Numbered from the stretch's first letter, positions 1 through 10,346 are shown. The stretch: DNA of 64,000 nt from Sutcliffiella horikoshii DSM 8719 (GCA_001648575.1 LQXN01000067.1:186001-250000); one strand, 5' to 3'. The notes: a model not told the origin generated them from the letters alone. Program-made: numbers and translations.

Positions 1-212
1 AACTCATACCGATCGTCTACCGTTCTTATCGGCACTTTATAGTACGTGCATTTATCACTCAATTTTTTCATTGTGTTGGCAGAGGCATCACTGGCAACAA
101 GCACCAGCTTTGCATTTCCTGCCCTGATTTCTTTAAGGACAAGCTCTTCCCCGGTTATTGCCTTTCTTGCTCTTGTGGCAAGGCCGACTATGGATAGCCA
201 TTGATTATTCAT
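1..212 (-). CDS. ylxQ: L7Ae-family ribosomal-type RNA-binding protein YlxQ (partial, C-terminus off the left edge)
   Basis: The first 70 codons of a small L7Ae/L30e-fold protein run off the left edge of the window. The visible protein begins MNNQWLSIVGLATRARKA, followed by a GEELVLKEIRAGNAKLVLVASDAS segment typical of the K-turn-binding L7Ae/YlxQ fold. The ATG at 210-212 overlaps the end of rnpM by 8 bases, so the two are translationally coupled. By family knowledge it binds structured RNA; its cellular target is not established. Its place after nusA and rnpM matches the nusA-rnpM-ylxQ-infB order of Bacillales. Confidence 0.88.
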   Translation of the reverse strand, partial: MNNQWLSIVGLATRARKAITGEELVLKEIRAGNAKLVLVASDASANTMKKLSDKCTYYKVPIRTVDDRYE

Positions 213-492
213 GTGTTGAGCCATTCTCCATTTCTGCCAGTTGAAGCAATTCATCATACAATGAATCATCAATCGCTACTTCCAGGTGACGGGCTAGGAT
301 ATTTTTCTTTTTTGCAAGGAGGATGCTTTCCTTGTTTTTGGCAAGATATGCTCCTCTACCTGATTTTTTACCGGTAGGGTCAATGGAAACTTCGCCTTCT
401 TTTGAACGGACAATCCTAATCAATTCTTTTTTCGGCTTCAGTTCTTGACTTGCCACACATTTACGCATTGGCACCTTTTTGCGATTGTTCAC
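205..492 (-). CDS. rnpM: RnpM/YlxR family RNA-binding protein (RNase P modulator)
   Basis: A small basic protein of about 95 residues. It carries the family marks RKCVASQE near the N-terminus and the glycine-rich DPTGKKSGRGAYL loop in the middle. YlxR proteins bind RNA, and the B. subtilis member has been described as a modulator of RNase P (established knowledge). I start it at the GTG at 492, which aligns with family members beginning MNxKKK; it has AGAAGGTGA a few bases upstream. A second GTG three codons earlier (501) is possible. It sits 22 bases after nusA and overlaps ylxQ. Confidence 0.9.
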   Translation of the reverse strand: MNNRKKVPMRKCVASQELKPKKELIRIVRSKEGEVSIDPTGKKSGRGAYLAKNKESILLAKKKNILARHLEVAIDDSLYDELLQLAEMENGSTHE

Positions 493-514
493 CTGGTTCA
501 CCTTCTTTTAAAGT

Positions 515-1633
515 TCACTCATTTTCTTCGTCATAGTAATCATCTTCCAAGTCTTCTGTGTCATTTTTGGAAAAAGACAGACTAGGATAGATCCCTAATT
601 CCTCAGCTTCGGTCTCACTCTTGATATCAATCTTCCAGCCAGTAAGCTTAGCGGCAAGTCGTGCATTTTGACCACGTTTACCGATTGCCAGGGATAGTTG
701 GTAATCAGGAACGATGACAGTCGTGGCCTTTTCTTCTTCATTAACTTGAACTTCCAGCACTTTAGAAGGACTTAATGCATTTGCAACAAATTCAACCGGA
801 TCCTTGGACCAACGTACAATGTCGATCTTTTCACCTTTAAGTTCGTTAACAATCGCTTGAACTCTTTGTCCCTTTGGCCCGACACATGCACCGACCGGAT
901 CTACTTCCGGATTTTCACAATGAACGGAGATCTTGGAGCGGTCTCCTGCTTCACGTGCCACGGATTTTATTTCTACCGTACCATCATAAATTTCTGGAAC
1001 TTCAAGTTCAAAAAGACGCTTTAAAAGTCCTGGGTGAGAACGGGAAACAAATATTTGTGGACCTTTCGTGGTTTTCTCCACTTTAGTGAGGAACACTTTT
1101 ATTCTATCATGAGGCTTGTAATGTTCATTAGGCATTTGCTCATTCACCGGAAGTAAAGCCTCAATTTTCCCAAGGCTGACATAGATGAACTTGGAGTCCA
1201 ATCGTTGAACAATACCTGTCATGATATCTTCTTCACGTTCGATATATTCCGAATAGATTACCCCGCGCTCTGCCTCTCTGACTCGTTGTGTCACCACTTG
1301 TTTGGCAGTTTGTGCTGCAATGCGGCCGAAGTCTTTTGGAGTTACTTCAATTTCAAGTACATCATTCTCTTGGTAGTTCGGATTAATTTGGCGTGCTTCT
1401 TGTACGGAAATTTCCAAACGAGAATCAAATACTTCCTCTACTACATCTTTTCGTGCAAATACGCGCATTGTACCTGTTTCAAGGTTCATATCAACCCGTA
1501 CATTTTGTGCTTGATTAAAATTTCGTTTGTAAGCAGATATAAGTGCAGCCTCAATCGCTTCAATAATTACATCTTTACTAATGCCTTTTTCCTTTTCCAT
1601 CAGGGTTAAAGCATCAAATAACTCACTGCTCAT
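515..1633 (-). CDS. nusA: Transcription termination/antitermination factor NusA
   Basis: At 372 residues it has the short NusA form usual in Bacilli, without the C-terminal acidic repeats of Proteobacteria. In order it shows an N-terminal RNA polymerase-binding region (about 1-125), an S1 domain (about 135-200, GIVQRLDSKFIYVSLGK) and two KH domains with GxxG loops (GPKGQRVQ and GKRGQNARLAAK). It ends in a short acidic tail (DDYYDEENE). It stimulates pausing and intrinsic termination. The rimP-nusA order and the attenuator-like leader upstream of rimP suggest NusA limits its own operon. Confidence 0.97.
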   Translation of the reverse strand: MSSELFDALTLMEKEKGISKDVIIEAIEAALISAYKRNFNQAQNVRVDMNLETGTMRVFARKDVVEEVFDSRLEISVQEARQINPNYQENDVLEIEVTPKDFGRIAAQTAKQVVTQRVREAERGVIYSEYIEREEDIMTGIVQRLDSKFIYVSLGKIEALLPVNEQMPNEHYKPHDRIKVFLTKVEKTTKGPQIFVSRSHPGLLKRLFELEVPEIYDGTVEIKSVAREAGDRSKISVHCENPEVDPVGACVGPKGQRVQAIVNELKGEKIDIVRWSKDPVEFVANALSPSKVLEVQVNEEEKATTVIVPDYQLSLAIGKRGQNARLAAKLTGWKIDIKSETEAEELGIYPSLSFSKNDTEDLEDDYYDEENE

Positions 1634-1724
1634 AAAACCATGTCCCCCTTAAAATACCTATACTTCATTTTTAGTTACCATTCTTCCTTATGCTGGATGG
1701 GATGGTCTATCAGGTGAATACCTA

Positions 1725-2195
1725 TCAGAACCTAACTGCCAAACGTGCTTTTGCAACCTTTGGGTATGGAATTGAAACTTCTTTTTTACGTGTTTTTATT
1801 GTCATGGAGAGTTTGATCGTTTCTCCATCAAAATCAAGAAGATCGCCTTCAAAAGACTTTAATCCGTCAATCGGTTCGTACGTTTTGATATTCACATATT
1901 TACCGACGGCTTTTTCCAAGTCTTCCTTTTTCTTTAAAGGTCTCTCTGCACCTGGTGAGGAAACTTCAAGAAAATAATTGTGAGGGATGGGATCTAGTTC
2001 ATCAAGCTTTTCGCTTAGTTTTTCGCTTACAGTTCCGCAATCCTCAATATCAATTCCGCCTTCTTTATCGACGAATACACGTAAGAACCAAGAGGATCCT
2101 TCTTTAACGTATTCAATATCCACTAATTCTACATTCATTTCTGTTACGATGGGTAAAGCAAGTTCTTCCACCGTTTCTGTCACATTTTTGCTCAT
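1725..2195 (-). CDS. rimP: Ribosome maturation factor RimP
   Basis: A protein of about 156 residues with the RimP core: [35 protein letters not shown] and the very conserved [11 protein letters not shown]. It helps mature the 30S subunit. I start it at the second of two adjacent ATGs (MSKNV), 6 bases after AAGGAGG; the longer reading frame upstream is leader sequence. It is the first gene of the rimP-nusA-rnpM-ylxQ operon. Confidence 0.95.
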   Translation of the reverse strand: MSKNVTETVEELALPIVTEMNVELVDIEYVKEGSSWFLRVFVDKEGGIDIEDCGTVSEKLSEKLDELDPIPHNYFLEVSSPGAERPLKKKEDLEKAVGKYVNIKTYEPIDGLKSFEGDLLDFDGETIKLSMTIKTRKKEVSIPYPKVAKARLAVRF

Positions 2196-2239
2196 CATTT
2201 TCCTCCTTCGCAAGCGCGAGACGATGTGTTTAAAATCTG

Positions 2240-2270
2240 AACAAAAGACCCTGCTGTATAATAAGCAGGG
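2240..2270 (-). terminator. Attenuator-like hairpin in the rimP-nusA leader
   Basis: On the minus strand CCCTGCT pairs with AGCAGGG (7 bp, 8-base loop) and is followed by an interrupted U tract (TCTTTTGTT). The hairpin lies between the promoter and rimP. A weak hairpin with an imperfect U tract is the class that needs NusA to terminate. In B. subtilis NusA is reported to attenuate its own operon this way; applying that here is inference. Confidence 0.6.
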
Positions 2271-2349
2271 AATCATAAACAAGCAAGCTTATGTACAGCT
2301 GATACGGAATCCAACAACTCCTTGATAACTCAGGATTGCCAGAAAGATG

Positions 2350-2384
2350 GGAATACAATACGAAAGAGCGGGTTTCCCCACTCT
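2350..2384 (-). terminator. Hairpin with GAAA loop at the start of the rimP-nusA leader
   Basis: The minus-strand RNA AGAGUGGG-GAAA-CCCGCUCU forms an 8-bp stem including one G-U pair, capped by a GNRA-type tetraloop. The U-rich but mixed tail UUUCGUAUUGUAUU follows. On the plus strand the G-U becomes a C-A mismatch, so the fold suits the minus-strand transcript. It could terminate polC read-through or act early in the nusA leader, since it lies just after the predicted promoter. Confidence 0.5.
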
Positions 2385-2418
2385 CTGCTAATTACCTGTA
2401 TATAGCATTTCCAATGTA

Positions 2419-2447
2419 AATATATCATATCCCCTGCCATTATGCAA
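2419..2447 (-). promoter_or_regulatory. Predicted SigA promoter of the rimP-nusA operon
   Basis: The minus strand reads TTGCAT, a 17-base spacer ending in TGA, then TATATT: a good -35 (4/6), an extended -10 TG and a 5/6 -10. It lies after the polC stop and about 220 bases before rimP, leaving a leader with two hairpins. The whole 309-bp gap from 2196 to 2504 is accounted for by this promoter and leader. Confidence 0.65.
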
Positions 2448-2504
2448 ATCTTTCTAGTGTTGACAGGGGTCTATGGCTACCACTCAGGTTGACTTTCTTT
2501 CAAA

Positions 2505-5500
2505 TTAAAAAAGTGAAAGCTGGTTTTGATCTGGCAGTCCTTCGAGGCAGCCGTGGTTGTCCAGATACTCAAGAATCGTTTTGGAAATTCTTCCTCTTTG
2601 TTGGAGATCCTCTTTGGATAGAAATTCTCCGTCTTTCCTTGAATTTACAATATTGATGGCAGCATTGGTCCCCAACCCGGGAATGGAGTTGAAAGGCGGG
2701 ATAAGTGAATCCCCTTCTATTAAGAAGTCAGTTGCGCTTGATTTATATAAATCTACCTTTTTGAAGGAATAGCCGCGTTCACTCATTTCAAGTGCCAATT
2801 CCAGTACTGTCAGCAAGGATTTTTCCTTTGGTGATGCTTCCAGGCCTTTCGCATTTATCTCTTCCACCACTTTACGTATGGCGGCAGAACCTTTAACCAT
2901 TGTATCGACATCAAAATCGTCTGCCCTGACAGTAAAGTAAGCCGCATAATACATAAGTGGAAAATGCACTTTGAAATAAGCAATACGAACAGCCATAAGT
3001 ACATAGGCTGCGGCATGTGCTTTAGGGAACATATATTTGATTTTCAAGCAGGAATCAATATACCAAGCAGGCACATCATTCTTGATCATTTCTTCTTTGA
3101 ATTCATCAGAAAGACCTTTACCTTTACGTACGGACTCCATAATCTTAAAGGCCATTGAAGGATCTAAACCCTTATAGATTAGATAAACCATGATATCATC
3201 ACGACACCCTATCACTTCACTGAGCGTACAGGTCTTGTTATGAATCAGTTCCTGTGCATTTCCGAGCCACACATCCGTACCATGAGATAATCCGGAGATT
3301 TGGACCAGCTCTGAGAAGGTGGATGGCTTCGTATCCTCTAACATCTGGCGGACGAAACGGGTTCCAAACTCCGGAATCCCCAGTGTGCCGGTCTTACACA
3401 TAATTTGTTCCTCTGTTACACCAAGCGATTCTGTGCCGCTGAATATTTTCATCACATACGGGTCGTCAGTCGGTATGGTCTTGGGATCTATTCCGCTGAG
3501 ATCCTGCAGCATCCTGATAACAGTTGGATCATCGTGTCCAAGTATATCAAGCTTAAGCAGGTTATCATGAATGGAATGGAAATCAAAATGGGTCGTTTTC
3601 CATTCTGAATTTTGATCATCTGCAGGATATTGAATAGGCGAAAAATCAAAAATATCCATATAATCCGGCACTACTATGATTCCCCCTGGATGCTGGCCGG
3701 TGGATCTTCTTACACCCGTACAACCCGAGGATAGCCTGTCTATTTCCGCCCCGCGCAGAATTAGATTTCTATCATTGGCATAACCTTTCACATAACCATA
3801 TGCTGTCTTATCAGCTACCGTTCCTATGGTACCTGCGCGGAAAACGTACTCTTCCCCGAATAACACCTTTGTGTAGTTATGTGCTCTTGGCTGATACTCA
3901 CCAGAGAAGTTCAAATCGATATCAGGAACCTTGTCCCCTTTAAATCCAAGGAACGTTTCGAACGGGATATCATGCCCATCCTTTGTAAATGCTTCTCCAC
4001 AATTTGGACAATTCTTATCAGGCAAGTCAAATCCTGACCCGACAGAACCATCATCGAAGAATTCGGATAGCTTACAGGTCGGACACACATAATGCGGAGG
4101 CAGTGGGTTAACCTCCGTTATTTCTGTCATCGTTGCAACAAAAGAAGAACCTACCGATCCACGAGAACCTACTAGATAACCATCATCCAGTGATTTCTTC
4201 ACAAGCTTTTGAGAAATTAAATAGATAACGGCGAATCCATGCCCGATAATACTTTTCAATTCTTTTTCAATTCGCTTTTCTACAATTTCTGGCAAGTCTT
4301 CCCCGTAGATACTTCTTGCTCTTGTATAACTCATTTCCCTGATTTCTTCATCAGCACCTTCAATTTTCGGTGTGTAAAGGTCGTCTTTAATTGGTTTTAT
4401 CTCCTCAGTCATCTCTGCGATCTTTTGTGTATTGGTGACTACGATTTCCTTCGCCTTTTCCTCCCCTAAAAAGGAAAAAGCAGCAAGCATTTCATCGGTC
4501 GTCTTAAAATGCACATCAGGAAGCTGATGCCTGTTAAGGGGATTTGCCCCTGATTGAGAACGAACAAGGATTTCACGGTGGATCTTGTCAGTTTCTTTCA
4601 AATAATGGACATTTCCTGTTGCCACTACTGGTTTGTCCAACTTTTCACCAAGTTTTACAATGTTGGTGATGATTTCTTTGAGTGCTTTCTCATCTCTGAC
4701 AAGTTCCAGCTCCAACAAGTGAGCATAATTGCTCGGTGGCTGGACTTCAATATAATCATAGAATTCCGCGATGCCTTCTACTTCATCGGGGGATTTCTGC
4801 ATCATCCCCTCGAAAACTTCACCCTTATCACATGCAGTGCCTACAATTATACCTTCTCGTAACTTCTGCAGCTGAGATCGAGGGATCCTTGGGACACGGA
4901 AAAAGTAATTCATATGTGATATAGATACGATTTTAAATATATTCTTTAATCCTATATCATTTATGGCAAGCAATGTCACATGGGATGGTCTTGCTCGTTT
5001 ATATGCATCTGTCGTTCCAGAATGCTCATTCAGTTCATCATGGTATGTGATGCCTTTTTCCATCGCATCCTTGAGCATCTTCACCAAAAGGTATCCTGTG
5101 GCTTCTGCATCGTAAATTGCTCGGTGATGTTGAGTCAATTCGATATCGAACTTTTTACACAGGGTGTTCAGGCGGTGATTTTTTAAAGATGGGAAGAGTA
5201 GCCTTCCAAGTTCCAAGGTATCGATGACAGGGTTTTTCGCTTTTCCAAGCCCTATCCTCTTAAAGCCGATATTCAAAAAGCCCATATCAAAACTGGCATT
5301 ATGCGCAACTAGGATATCATCTCCCATCCATTCGGAGAAATCCCTTAAGACATCTTCCACTTCAGGCGCATTTCTCACCATATCATCGGTGATGCCTGTC
5401 AGATTGATGGTTGTGGCAGAAAGGGCATGATGTGGATTGGCAAAAGACTCAAACCTGTCGATTATCTCTCCGCCTTTCACCTTTACAGCCGCCAGTTCAA

Positions 5501-6818
5501 TGATGGTATCGTACATGGCGGACAAACCGGTTGTTTCCACATCAAATACCACATAAGTATCTTCTGCAAGGTCACGGTGAGCAGGATTATATGCGATTGG
5601 TACACCATCATCAACAAGGTTCGCCTCTAAGCCATAAAGTATTTTCACACCATTCTTTTTCCCGGCCGCATATGCCTCAGGGTATGCTTGAGCAACGGCA
5701 TGGTCTGTCACCGCAATGGCATTATGCCCCCATTTTTTCGCTTGTGCTACGAGTGAGGAAATGGAGCTGACGGCATCCATGGTACTCATTGGGGTATGCA
5801 AATGCAGTTCCACCCTTTTTTCCCCTTCAGGTGCTGTGTCCATTCTTTCTTTTGCTTGAAATTCGTTTATATCATTTGCCATCATCACAAGATCCCGAAC
5901 AAAGGTATCATTTTGGATGCTCCCTCTAACCTTCAACCACATACCTTTTTTCACTGCTTGTAAGAGCGGCACATCCTCTTTATCCCTTGAGAACATCTTC
6001 ACCATGATGGAATTTGTATAGTCGGTAATTTTAAATGTCAGTAATGTCCTTCCGCTACGAAGCTCTTTTGTTTCCGCATCAAAAACGTAACCTTGTACTG
6101 CCACACGTCTTTCCTCTTCCACTATCTCGGACAGTGTCTTGATTTCTGCATCATCCTTGATTGTATAACCAATCATGACCGGTCCGCTTATAGAATTGTC
6201 ATTCTTGCTTGCATCCTTCTTCTCCATTTCCGTGACTGCAGCCAATGCCTTCTGTTTATCCTCTTGCTGTTTTTGCTCGACAAACTGCTGATACTCCTCC
6301 TCTGAATGGGATAGGCTTGTATCAAGCAAGAATGTCGGAAAACCAAATCCTTCATAGGTGGAACAGATAGTTGTACTAAGTTTCTTTTTAACAGCAATGG
6401 CCTCTGCTTCATTCCTGGCTTTCAGCATAAGCTTATTACCTTGTATAGTCGGCACTTGCCCATTTAAAAGCATTAAAAGAGGTGGAGAGCATGCTTGCAG
6501 CTCCTTTAAACAGCTCGGCCAATAATCGGCAATAAATGAATTCTCAAATGTACGGTCCTGGACCGACAATGAAAAAGATACATTTGCTATATGTGCAAAG
6601 CTTTTTGTCAGCCTATCATAAAAAAGCTCATATAGTTTTGCAGGAAGTATCCTTGCTAGCACAAAGTGGAAATGCCATCTCTTCGTTGTTTTTTCAACTG
6701 TCAGTTTTTCAATTCCAGCCTCTGCAAAGTAAGGAAAAATATCATCACTTGTCAATTCTAGTTGTTGGAGTAATAAACGAAATCTATCTTTTTTCTCTTG
6801 AGACATCTGGTCTAGCAA
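2505..6818 (-). CDS. polC: DNA polymerase III alpha subunit, PolC type
   Basis: The replicative polymerase of low-GC Gram-positives. Domains in order are an N-terminal region (1-220), an OB fold (about 230-320), a PHP domain ([10 protein letters not shown] onward) split by a DnaQ-like 3'-5' exonuclease (DVETTGL near 425, [19 protein letters not shown]), a zinc finger (CPTC...CPNC), and the palm with [12 protein letters not shown] near 965. The stop is TAA at 2505-2507. I prefer a TTG start at 6818, 8 bases after AAAGGGGA. It gives 1437 residues and lines up with the usual PolC N-terminus. The upstream GTG at 6863 lacks a good ribosome binding site. Confidence 0.96.
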   Translation of the reverse strand: MLDQMSQEKKDRFRLLLQQLELTSDDIFPYFAEAGIEKLTVEKTTKRWHFHFVLARILPAKLYELFYDRLTKSFAHIANVSFSLSVQDRTFENSFIADYWPSCLKELQACSPPLLMLLNGQVPTIQGNKLMLKARNEAEAIAVKKKLSTTICSTYEGFGFPTFLLDTSLSHSEEEYQQFVEQKQQEDKQKALAAVTEMEKKDASKNDNSISGPVMIGYTIKDDAEIKTLSEIVEEERRVAVQGYVFDAETKELRSGRTLLTFKITDYTNSIMVKMFSRDKEDVPLLQAVKKGMWLKVRGSIQNDTFVRDLVMMANDINEFQAKERMDTAPEGEKRVELHLHTPMSTMDAVSSISSLVAQAKKWGHNAIAVTDHAVAQAYPEAYAAGKKNGVKILYGLEANLVDDGVPIAYNPAHRDLAEDTYVVFDVETTGLSAMYDTIIELAAVKVKGGEIIDRFESFANPHHALSATTINLTGITDDMVRNAPEVEDVLRDFSEWMGDDILVAHNASFDMGFLNIGFKRIGLGKAKNPVIDTLELGRLLFPSLKNHRLNTLCKKFDIELTQHHRAIYDAEATGYLLVKMLKDAMEKGITYHDELNEHSGTTDAYKRARPSHVTLLAINDIGLKNIFKIVSISHMNYFFRVPRIPRSQLQKLREGIIVGTACDKGEVFEGMMQKSPDEVEGIAEFYDYIEVQPPSNYAHLLELELVRDEKALKEIITNIVKLGEKLDKPVVATGNVHYLKETDKIHREILVRSQSGANPLNRHQLPDVHFKTTDEMLAAFSFLGEEKAKEIVVTNTQKIAEMTEEIKPIKDDLYTPKIEGADEEIREMSYTRARSIYGEDLPEIVEKRIEKELKSIIGHGFAVIYLISQKLVKKSLDDGYLVGSRGSVGSSFVATMTEITEVNPLPPHYVCPTCKLSEFFDDGSVGSGFDLPDKNCPNCGEAFTKDGHDIPFETFLGFKGDKVPDIDLNFSGEYQPRAHNYTKVLFGEEYVFRAGTIGTVADKTAYGYVKGYANDRNLILRGAEIDRLSSGCTGVRRSTGQHPGGIIVVPDYMDIFDFSPIQYPADDQNSEWKTTHFDFHSIHDNLLKLDILGHDDPTVIRMLQDLSGIDPKTIPTDDPYVMKIFSGTESLGVTEEQIMCKTGTLGIPEFGTRFVRQMLEDTKPSTFSELVQISGLSHGTDVWLGNAQELIHNKTCTLSEVIGCRDDIMVYLIYKGLDPSMAFKIMESVRKGKGLSDEFKEEMIKNDVPAWYIDSCLKIKYMFPKAHAAAYVLMAVRIAYFKVHFPLMYYAAYFTVRADDFDVDTMVKGSAAIRKVVEEINAKGLEASPKEKSLLTVLELALEMSERGYSFKKVDLYKSSATDFLIEGDSLIPPFNSIPGLGTNAAINIVNSRKDGEFLSKEDLQQRGRISKTILEYLDNHGCLEGLPDQNQLSLF

Positions 6819-6885
6819 AGTTCGGTCCCCTTTCCCTTGCATAGTAAAAACAATTGTTGTCACTTTTCTCTATATCGACATAATG

Positions 6886-6914
6886 GAAGGTACCGCCATG
6901 ATGGGGGTACCTTC
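6886..6914. other. Strong hairpin between proS and polC
   Basis: GAAGGTACC pairs with GGTACCTTC (9 bp). After one mismatch there are three more pairs, leaving a 3-base loop. Neither side has a clear U tract, so it is not a textbook terminator. It lies 31 bases after the proS stop and before the polC start, and could be a terminator of weak type or an mRNA stability element. Confidence 0.45.
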
Positions 6915-6944
6915 GTTTAATATTCACTTCTATTGTACTACATT

Positions 6945-8633
6945 TTAACGGAGCTTTTGTAACAATTGGTCAACAGTTAATTCTTCCTTGTCACCTGTTT
7001 TTCTCCATTTGACTTCAACCACTTTTTCATCTGCTCTTTTACCGACTGTTATACGAACCGGCAATCCTATCAAGTCGGAGTCGGTGAATTTGACACCGGG
7101 ACGCTCTTGACGATCGTCCAACAAGACAGCCTTGCCTGCATTTTTAAATTCTGTATAAATTTCTTCTGCCAATGAGGCTTGTGTTTCGTTTTTCATGTTT
7201 ACAGGAATGACGTGTATATCATACGGGGTCACTGCCTGTGGCCATACTATTCCATTTTCATCATGATACTGTTCCACAATCGCAGCAAGGACGCGGGATA
7301 CCCCTATGCCATAGCACCCCATGATCATCGGTTGGTTTCTGCCATTCTCATCTAAGAAGTTTGCTCCCATCGCTTCACTGTAGCGAGTGCCAAGCTTGAA
7401 GATATGACCTACTTCTATTCCTTTTGCAAATTGGATGACACCTTGTCCATCCGGGGATAGATCTCCTTCCTCAATGAAACGCAAGTCGGCGTATTGTTTC
7501 ACTTCGAAATCTTTGGAAGGATTGACATTTTTATAGTGGACATCCTCTTCATTAGCACCAGTTACCGCATTGACCATATATTCAACTGCCGTATCTGCAA
7601 CGATTTCCACAGTATCTTGTACACCGATCGGCCCTAAAGATCCAACGGAGCAGCCCATTACCTTTTGCACTTCTTCAGCAGTAGCAGTTTCTACCACGGA
7701 TGCCTGGAAAAGGTTCTTCACTTTTACATCATTTATTTCATGGTCTCCTCTTGCCAACACTAGAACGAATCTTTCATCCACTTTGAAAACAATGGATTTA
7801 ATCAGGTCCATTTCAGCCAATTCCAAAAAGCTTGCCACATCTTCGATAGTTTTTTGCCCTGGAGTGCTAACCTTTTCCTTTTCCAATACCGCCTCAGATT
7901 TCTTTTCATAGTTGGCGACGACCGGAGCCATCTCGATATTCGCTGCAAAAGAGGATTCATTGGAATAGGCAATGGTATCTTCCCCGATTTCAGAAAGAAC
8001 CATGAACTCATGTGTATCTTTTCCTCCCATCGCTCCGGAGTCGGCAATGACTGCACGGAAATTCAATCCGAGCCTTGTGAAGATATTAGAATAAGCTGTA
8101 AACATCTTTTCATAAGTCTCATCCAATGACTCCGCATTTGCATGGAAAGAATAGGCATCTTTCATAAGGAATTCACGTCCTCTTAACAGGCCGAAGCGAG
8201 GGCGTTTTTCATCACGGAATTTGGTTTGTATTTGATAAAGCGAAAGAGGAAGCTTTTTATAGGATTTCACTTCATCCCTTACAAGTGTTGTAATTACTTC
8301 TTCGTGTGTGGCACCAAGTGCGAATTCACGATTATGTCTGTCTTTTAATCTCATAAGTTCTGGCCCGTAGGAGTACCATCTTCCGGATTCCTGCCATAAT
8401 TCTGCTGCTTGCATCGCCGGCATCAGCAATTCCACCGCTCCTGCGTTTTCCATTTCATCCCTGACGATATCTTCAACTTTCTTAAGCACTTTTTTCCCAA
8501 GTGGAAGGAAGCTGTAAATACCGCTCGTGTTTTGGCGGATATATCCTGCTCTAAGCAGTAGTTGATGACTTTTAACCTCAGCGTCTGATGGTACTTCTCT
8601 TAATGTTGGAATAAGCATATTGCTTTGTTTCAT
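6945..8633 (-). CDS. proS: Prolyl-tRNA synthetase, bacterial type with editing domain
   Basis: A class II aminoacyl-tRNA synthetase of 562 residues that charges tRNA-Pro. Motif 2 ([18 protein letters not shown], about 137-155) and motif 3 ([17 protein letters not shown], about 440-457) flank an inserted editing domain (about 225-400) that clears mischarged alanine. A C-terminal anticodon-binding domain includes [21 protein letters not shown]. The ATG at 8633 follows GGGGTG by 5 bases. No T-box leader is visible upstream, where the space is taken by repeats. Confidence 0.97.
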   Translation of the reverse strand: MKQSNMLIPTLREVPSDAEVKSHQLLLRAGYIRQNTSGIYSFLPLGKKVLKKVEDIVRDEMENAGAVELLMPAMQAAELWQESGRWYSYGPELMRLKDRHNREFALGATHEEVITTLVRDEVKSYKKLPLSLYQIQTKFRDEKRPRFGLLRGREFLMKDAYSFHANAESLDETYEKMFTAYSNIFTRLGLNFRAVIADSGAMGGKDTHEFMVLSEIGEDTIAYSNESSFAANIEMAPVVANYEKKSEAVLEKEKVSTPGQKTIEDVASFLELAEMDLIKSIVFKVDERFVLVLARGDHEINDVKVKNLFQASVVETATAEEVQKVMGCSVGSLGPIGVQDTVEIVADTAVEYMVNAVTGANEEDVHYKNVNPSKDFEVKQYADLRFIEEGDLSPDGQGVIQFAKGIEVGHIFKLGTRYSEAMGANFLDENGRNQPMIMGCYGIGVSRVLAAIVEQYHDENGIVWPQAVTPYDIHVIPVNMKNETQASLAEEIYTEFKNAGKAVLLDDRQERPGVKFTDSDLIGLPVRITVGKRADEKVVEVKWRKTGDKEELTVDQLLQKLR

Positions 8634-8692
8634 TTCTGCACCCCATAACCATTTTCTATAGTATTTATGTATTTTTGGAATTAAAATTAACT

Positions 8693-8830
8693 CCCTGTTT
8701 CCTTACGTTCCAGGTGTTCGCTTTCCGCGGGACGGTGCTTGAGAGCCTCCTCGGGCTACGCCCTGCGGGGTCTCATGAATATCGCTATCCCCCCGCTGGA
8801 GTCTCACATCTTGCACTTCAGTCAACAGGG
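8693..8830 (+). repeat. Structured intergenic repeat, copy 1
   Basis: A GC-rich element of about 138 bp bounded by CCCTGTT and AACAGGG. Internal blocks shared with the other copies are CGCTTTCCGCGGG, GAGCCTCCTCGG, TGCGGGGTCTC, CGCTAtCcCCCGC-GGAGTCT and CACTTCAGTCAACAG. It lies between rseP and proS, in opposite orientation to copy 2 and 51 bases from it. Confidence 0.85.
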
Positions 8831-8881
8831 GCAATTTCTTATGACAAATAAATTTCTTTATCTCCATTAATAAACATTTTA

Positions 8882-9008
8882 GCTGTTGATTGGAGTATAG
8901 GGCGAAGACTCCTGCGGGAGGTAGCGCATAGTGGAGACCCCGAAGGCTTGCCGAGGAGGCTCCACAGGCGCCCCGCGGAAAGCGAAGCCCAGTGCGGAAA
9001 TCAACAGC
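8882..9008 (-). repeat. Structured intergenic repeat, copy 2 (inverted relative to the others)
   Basis: A 127-bp element with perfect 10-bp terminal inverted repeats GCTGTTGATT and AATCAACAGC. Read on the minus strand it is closest to copy 4. It shares TTTCCGCACTGGGCT, CTTTCCxCGGGGC, CTTCCTCGGC-like and GCGCTACCTCCCGxAGGAGTCT blocks. It lies directly after the rseP terminator. Confidence 0.88.
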
Positions 9009-9030
9009 GGTGAAAAACATATCGATTAAT

Positions 9031-9065
9031 GAAAGAAAACTTGCATCACATTTCATGATGCAAGT
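9031..9065 (-). terminator. Intrinsic terminator of the uppS-cdsA-dxr-rseP operon
   Basis: The minus-strand ACTTGCATCA and TGATGCAAGT form a perfect 10-bp stem with a 7-base loop, followed by TTTCTTTC. It is 21 bases after the rseP stop. Confidence 0.8.
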
Positions 9066-9086
9066 CCATGTGCTTATATTTCTATT

Positions 9087-10346
9087 TTACAGGAAGAATT
9101 TCTGAATGTCATTCCATGTTACGACAAGCATCAATAACATCAGCAATGCAAAACCGATAAAGTGGACAAGACCTTCTTTATGGCGGTCGACAGGCTTTCC
9201 TCTAACTGCTTCTGCGGCAAAAAACATAAGCCTTCCGCCATCCAAAGCCGGGATCGGCAGTAAGTTGATGATTCCTAAATTGATGCTAAGGACGGCAGCC
9301 CATCTCATCAAAAGGAACACGCCGGATTCTGCTACCACTTCAGTCGATTTGTAAATGCCGACTGGACCAGATAACATGTCTAAGGAAAACTGACCTGTAA
9401 TCAATTTACCTAGCCCAATTACAATTTCTTTGGACCAGTTAAAAGTTTCGGTTGCTGCTTTAGGGAAAGAACCCAAGAATGATTTTTCCATCGGCATGTA
9501 GACACCTATGATTCCGCGGGTCTCCCCTTCTATCGTTTCTGCTTTAGGAGTTATCGGGATGGTCTCGGATTGTCCATTTCTTTCAATCACAAATTGAAGT
9601 TCCTCACCCGGATTCACCTGTATGATCTTTACGACTTCTTCCCATGTCGATACTTCAGTGTCATTGATTGCGACGACTTTGTCACCTTGTTGCAATCCAG
9701 CTGCCTGGGCAGCGCCATCCTGGGTCAATTCACCAATCAACGATTCATTGACCGGATAGCCTTGTACCATGCCTAGGAAAGTAAAGATGAAAAACGCTAA
9801 AATGAAATTCATCATAGGTCCGGCAAAGATGGCCATCGTCCGTTGGCCAAGTGTTTTGGAACCAAATTGCCTTGTGTACGGGGCGTTCTGAATTTCCTGC
9901 CCATCCATGACAAAATACGATTCTTCACTTACCTTGTATTCTTTTAATATTTCTTCTTCATTCAGCTCATAGCCTCTGATTACAAGTTCCTTCTCAAGGT
10001 CTGCATGCTCGACCTCTATGACCTTTGCATTCGGGTGCTTGTCTTTGTTGTTGACAACCACTTTGTTGACTTCCCCTTTTGCATTGAATAAAAGGCCAAT
10101 ATGATAACCGGGCTTGATTTCAATCGTTTCTGGATCCTCACCAGCCATACGAACAAAACCGCCTATAGGAAGAAGTCTGATCGTATAAACAGTTTCATTT
10201 TTTTTGAAGGAAAATACCTTCGGACCAAATCCGATGGCAAACTCTCTGCAAAGTATGCCGGCTCTTTTTGCAAAAACAAGATGACCTAATTCATGAACAA
10301 ATACTAGCACTCCAAAAATAATGATAAAAGCGATAACAGTATTCAC
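9087..10346 (-). CDS. rseP: Site-2 zinc metalloprotease RseP/RasP family
   Basis: A membrane protease of 419 residues that cleaves transmembrane segments of anti-sigma factors and leftover signal peptides. The zinc site HELGH is at residues 18-22 inside the first membrane helix. A PDZ domain lies at about 190-275 (GDKVVAINDTEVSTWEEV), and the second active-site motif NLLPIPALDGGR is near 361-372, followed by a last membrane helix. The start is GTG at 10346, after GAGGTGG. It follows dxr by 13 bases, as in other Bacilli. Confidence 0.95.
   Translation of the reverse strand: MNTVIAFIIIFGVLVFVHELGHLVFAKRAGILCREFAIGFGPKVFSFKKNETVYTIRLLPIGGFVRMAGEDPETIEIKPGYHIGLLFNAKGEVNKVVVNNKDKHPNAKVIEVEHADLEKELVIRGYELNEEEILKEYKVSEESYFVMDGQEIQNAPYTRQFGSKTLGQRTMAIFAGPMMNFILAFFIFTFLGMVQGYPVNESLIGELTQDGAAQAAGLQQGDKVVAINDTEVSTWEEVVKIIQVNPGEELQFVIERNGQSETIPITPKAETIEGETRGIIGVYMPMEKSFLGSFPKAATETFNWSKEIVIGLGKLITGQFSLDMLSGPVGIYKSTEVVAESGVFLLMRWAAVLSINLGIINLLPIPALDGGRLMFFAAEAVRGKPVDRHKEGLVHFIGFALLMLLMLVVTWNDIQKFFL

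Larger units (their letters stand above)
8634..9086. other. 453-bp gene-free gap filled by two inverted repeats and a terminator
   Basis: This gap between proS and rseP contains repeat copy 1, a 51-bp AT-rich spacer, repeat copy 2 and the rseP terminator. I see no credible gene in it. The long minus-strand reading frame through 8703-9056 is made of repeat sequence. Confidence 0.8.

Noticed and set aside
8634-8700. T-box leader for proS
   Set aside because: Only about 60 bases of ordinary sequence lie between proS and the repeat; no specifier loop, T-box or antiterminator is seen.
8703-9056. A 117-codon minus-strand open frame between rseP and proS
   Set aside because: It is composed of the two structured repeats, has no ribosome binding site or protein-family similarity, and its amino acid pattern simply reflects GC-rich repeat sequence.
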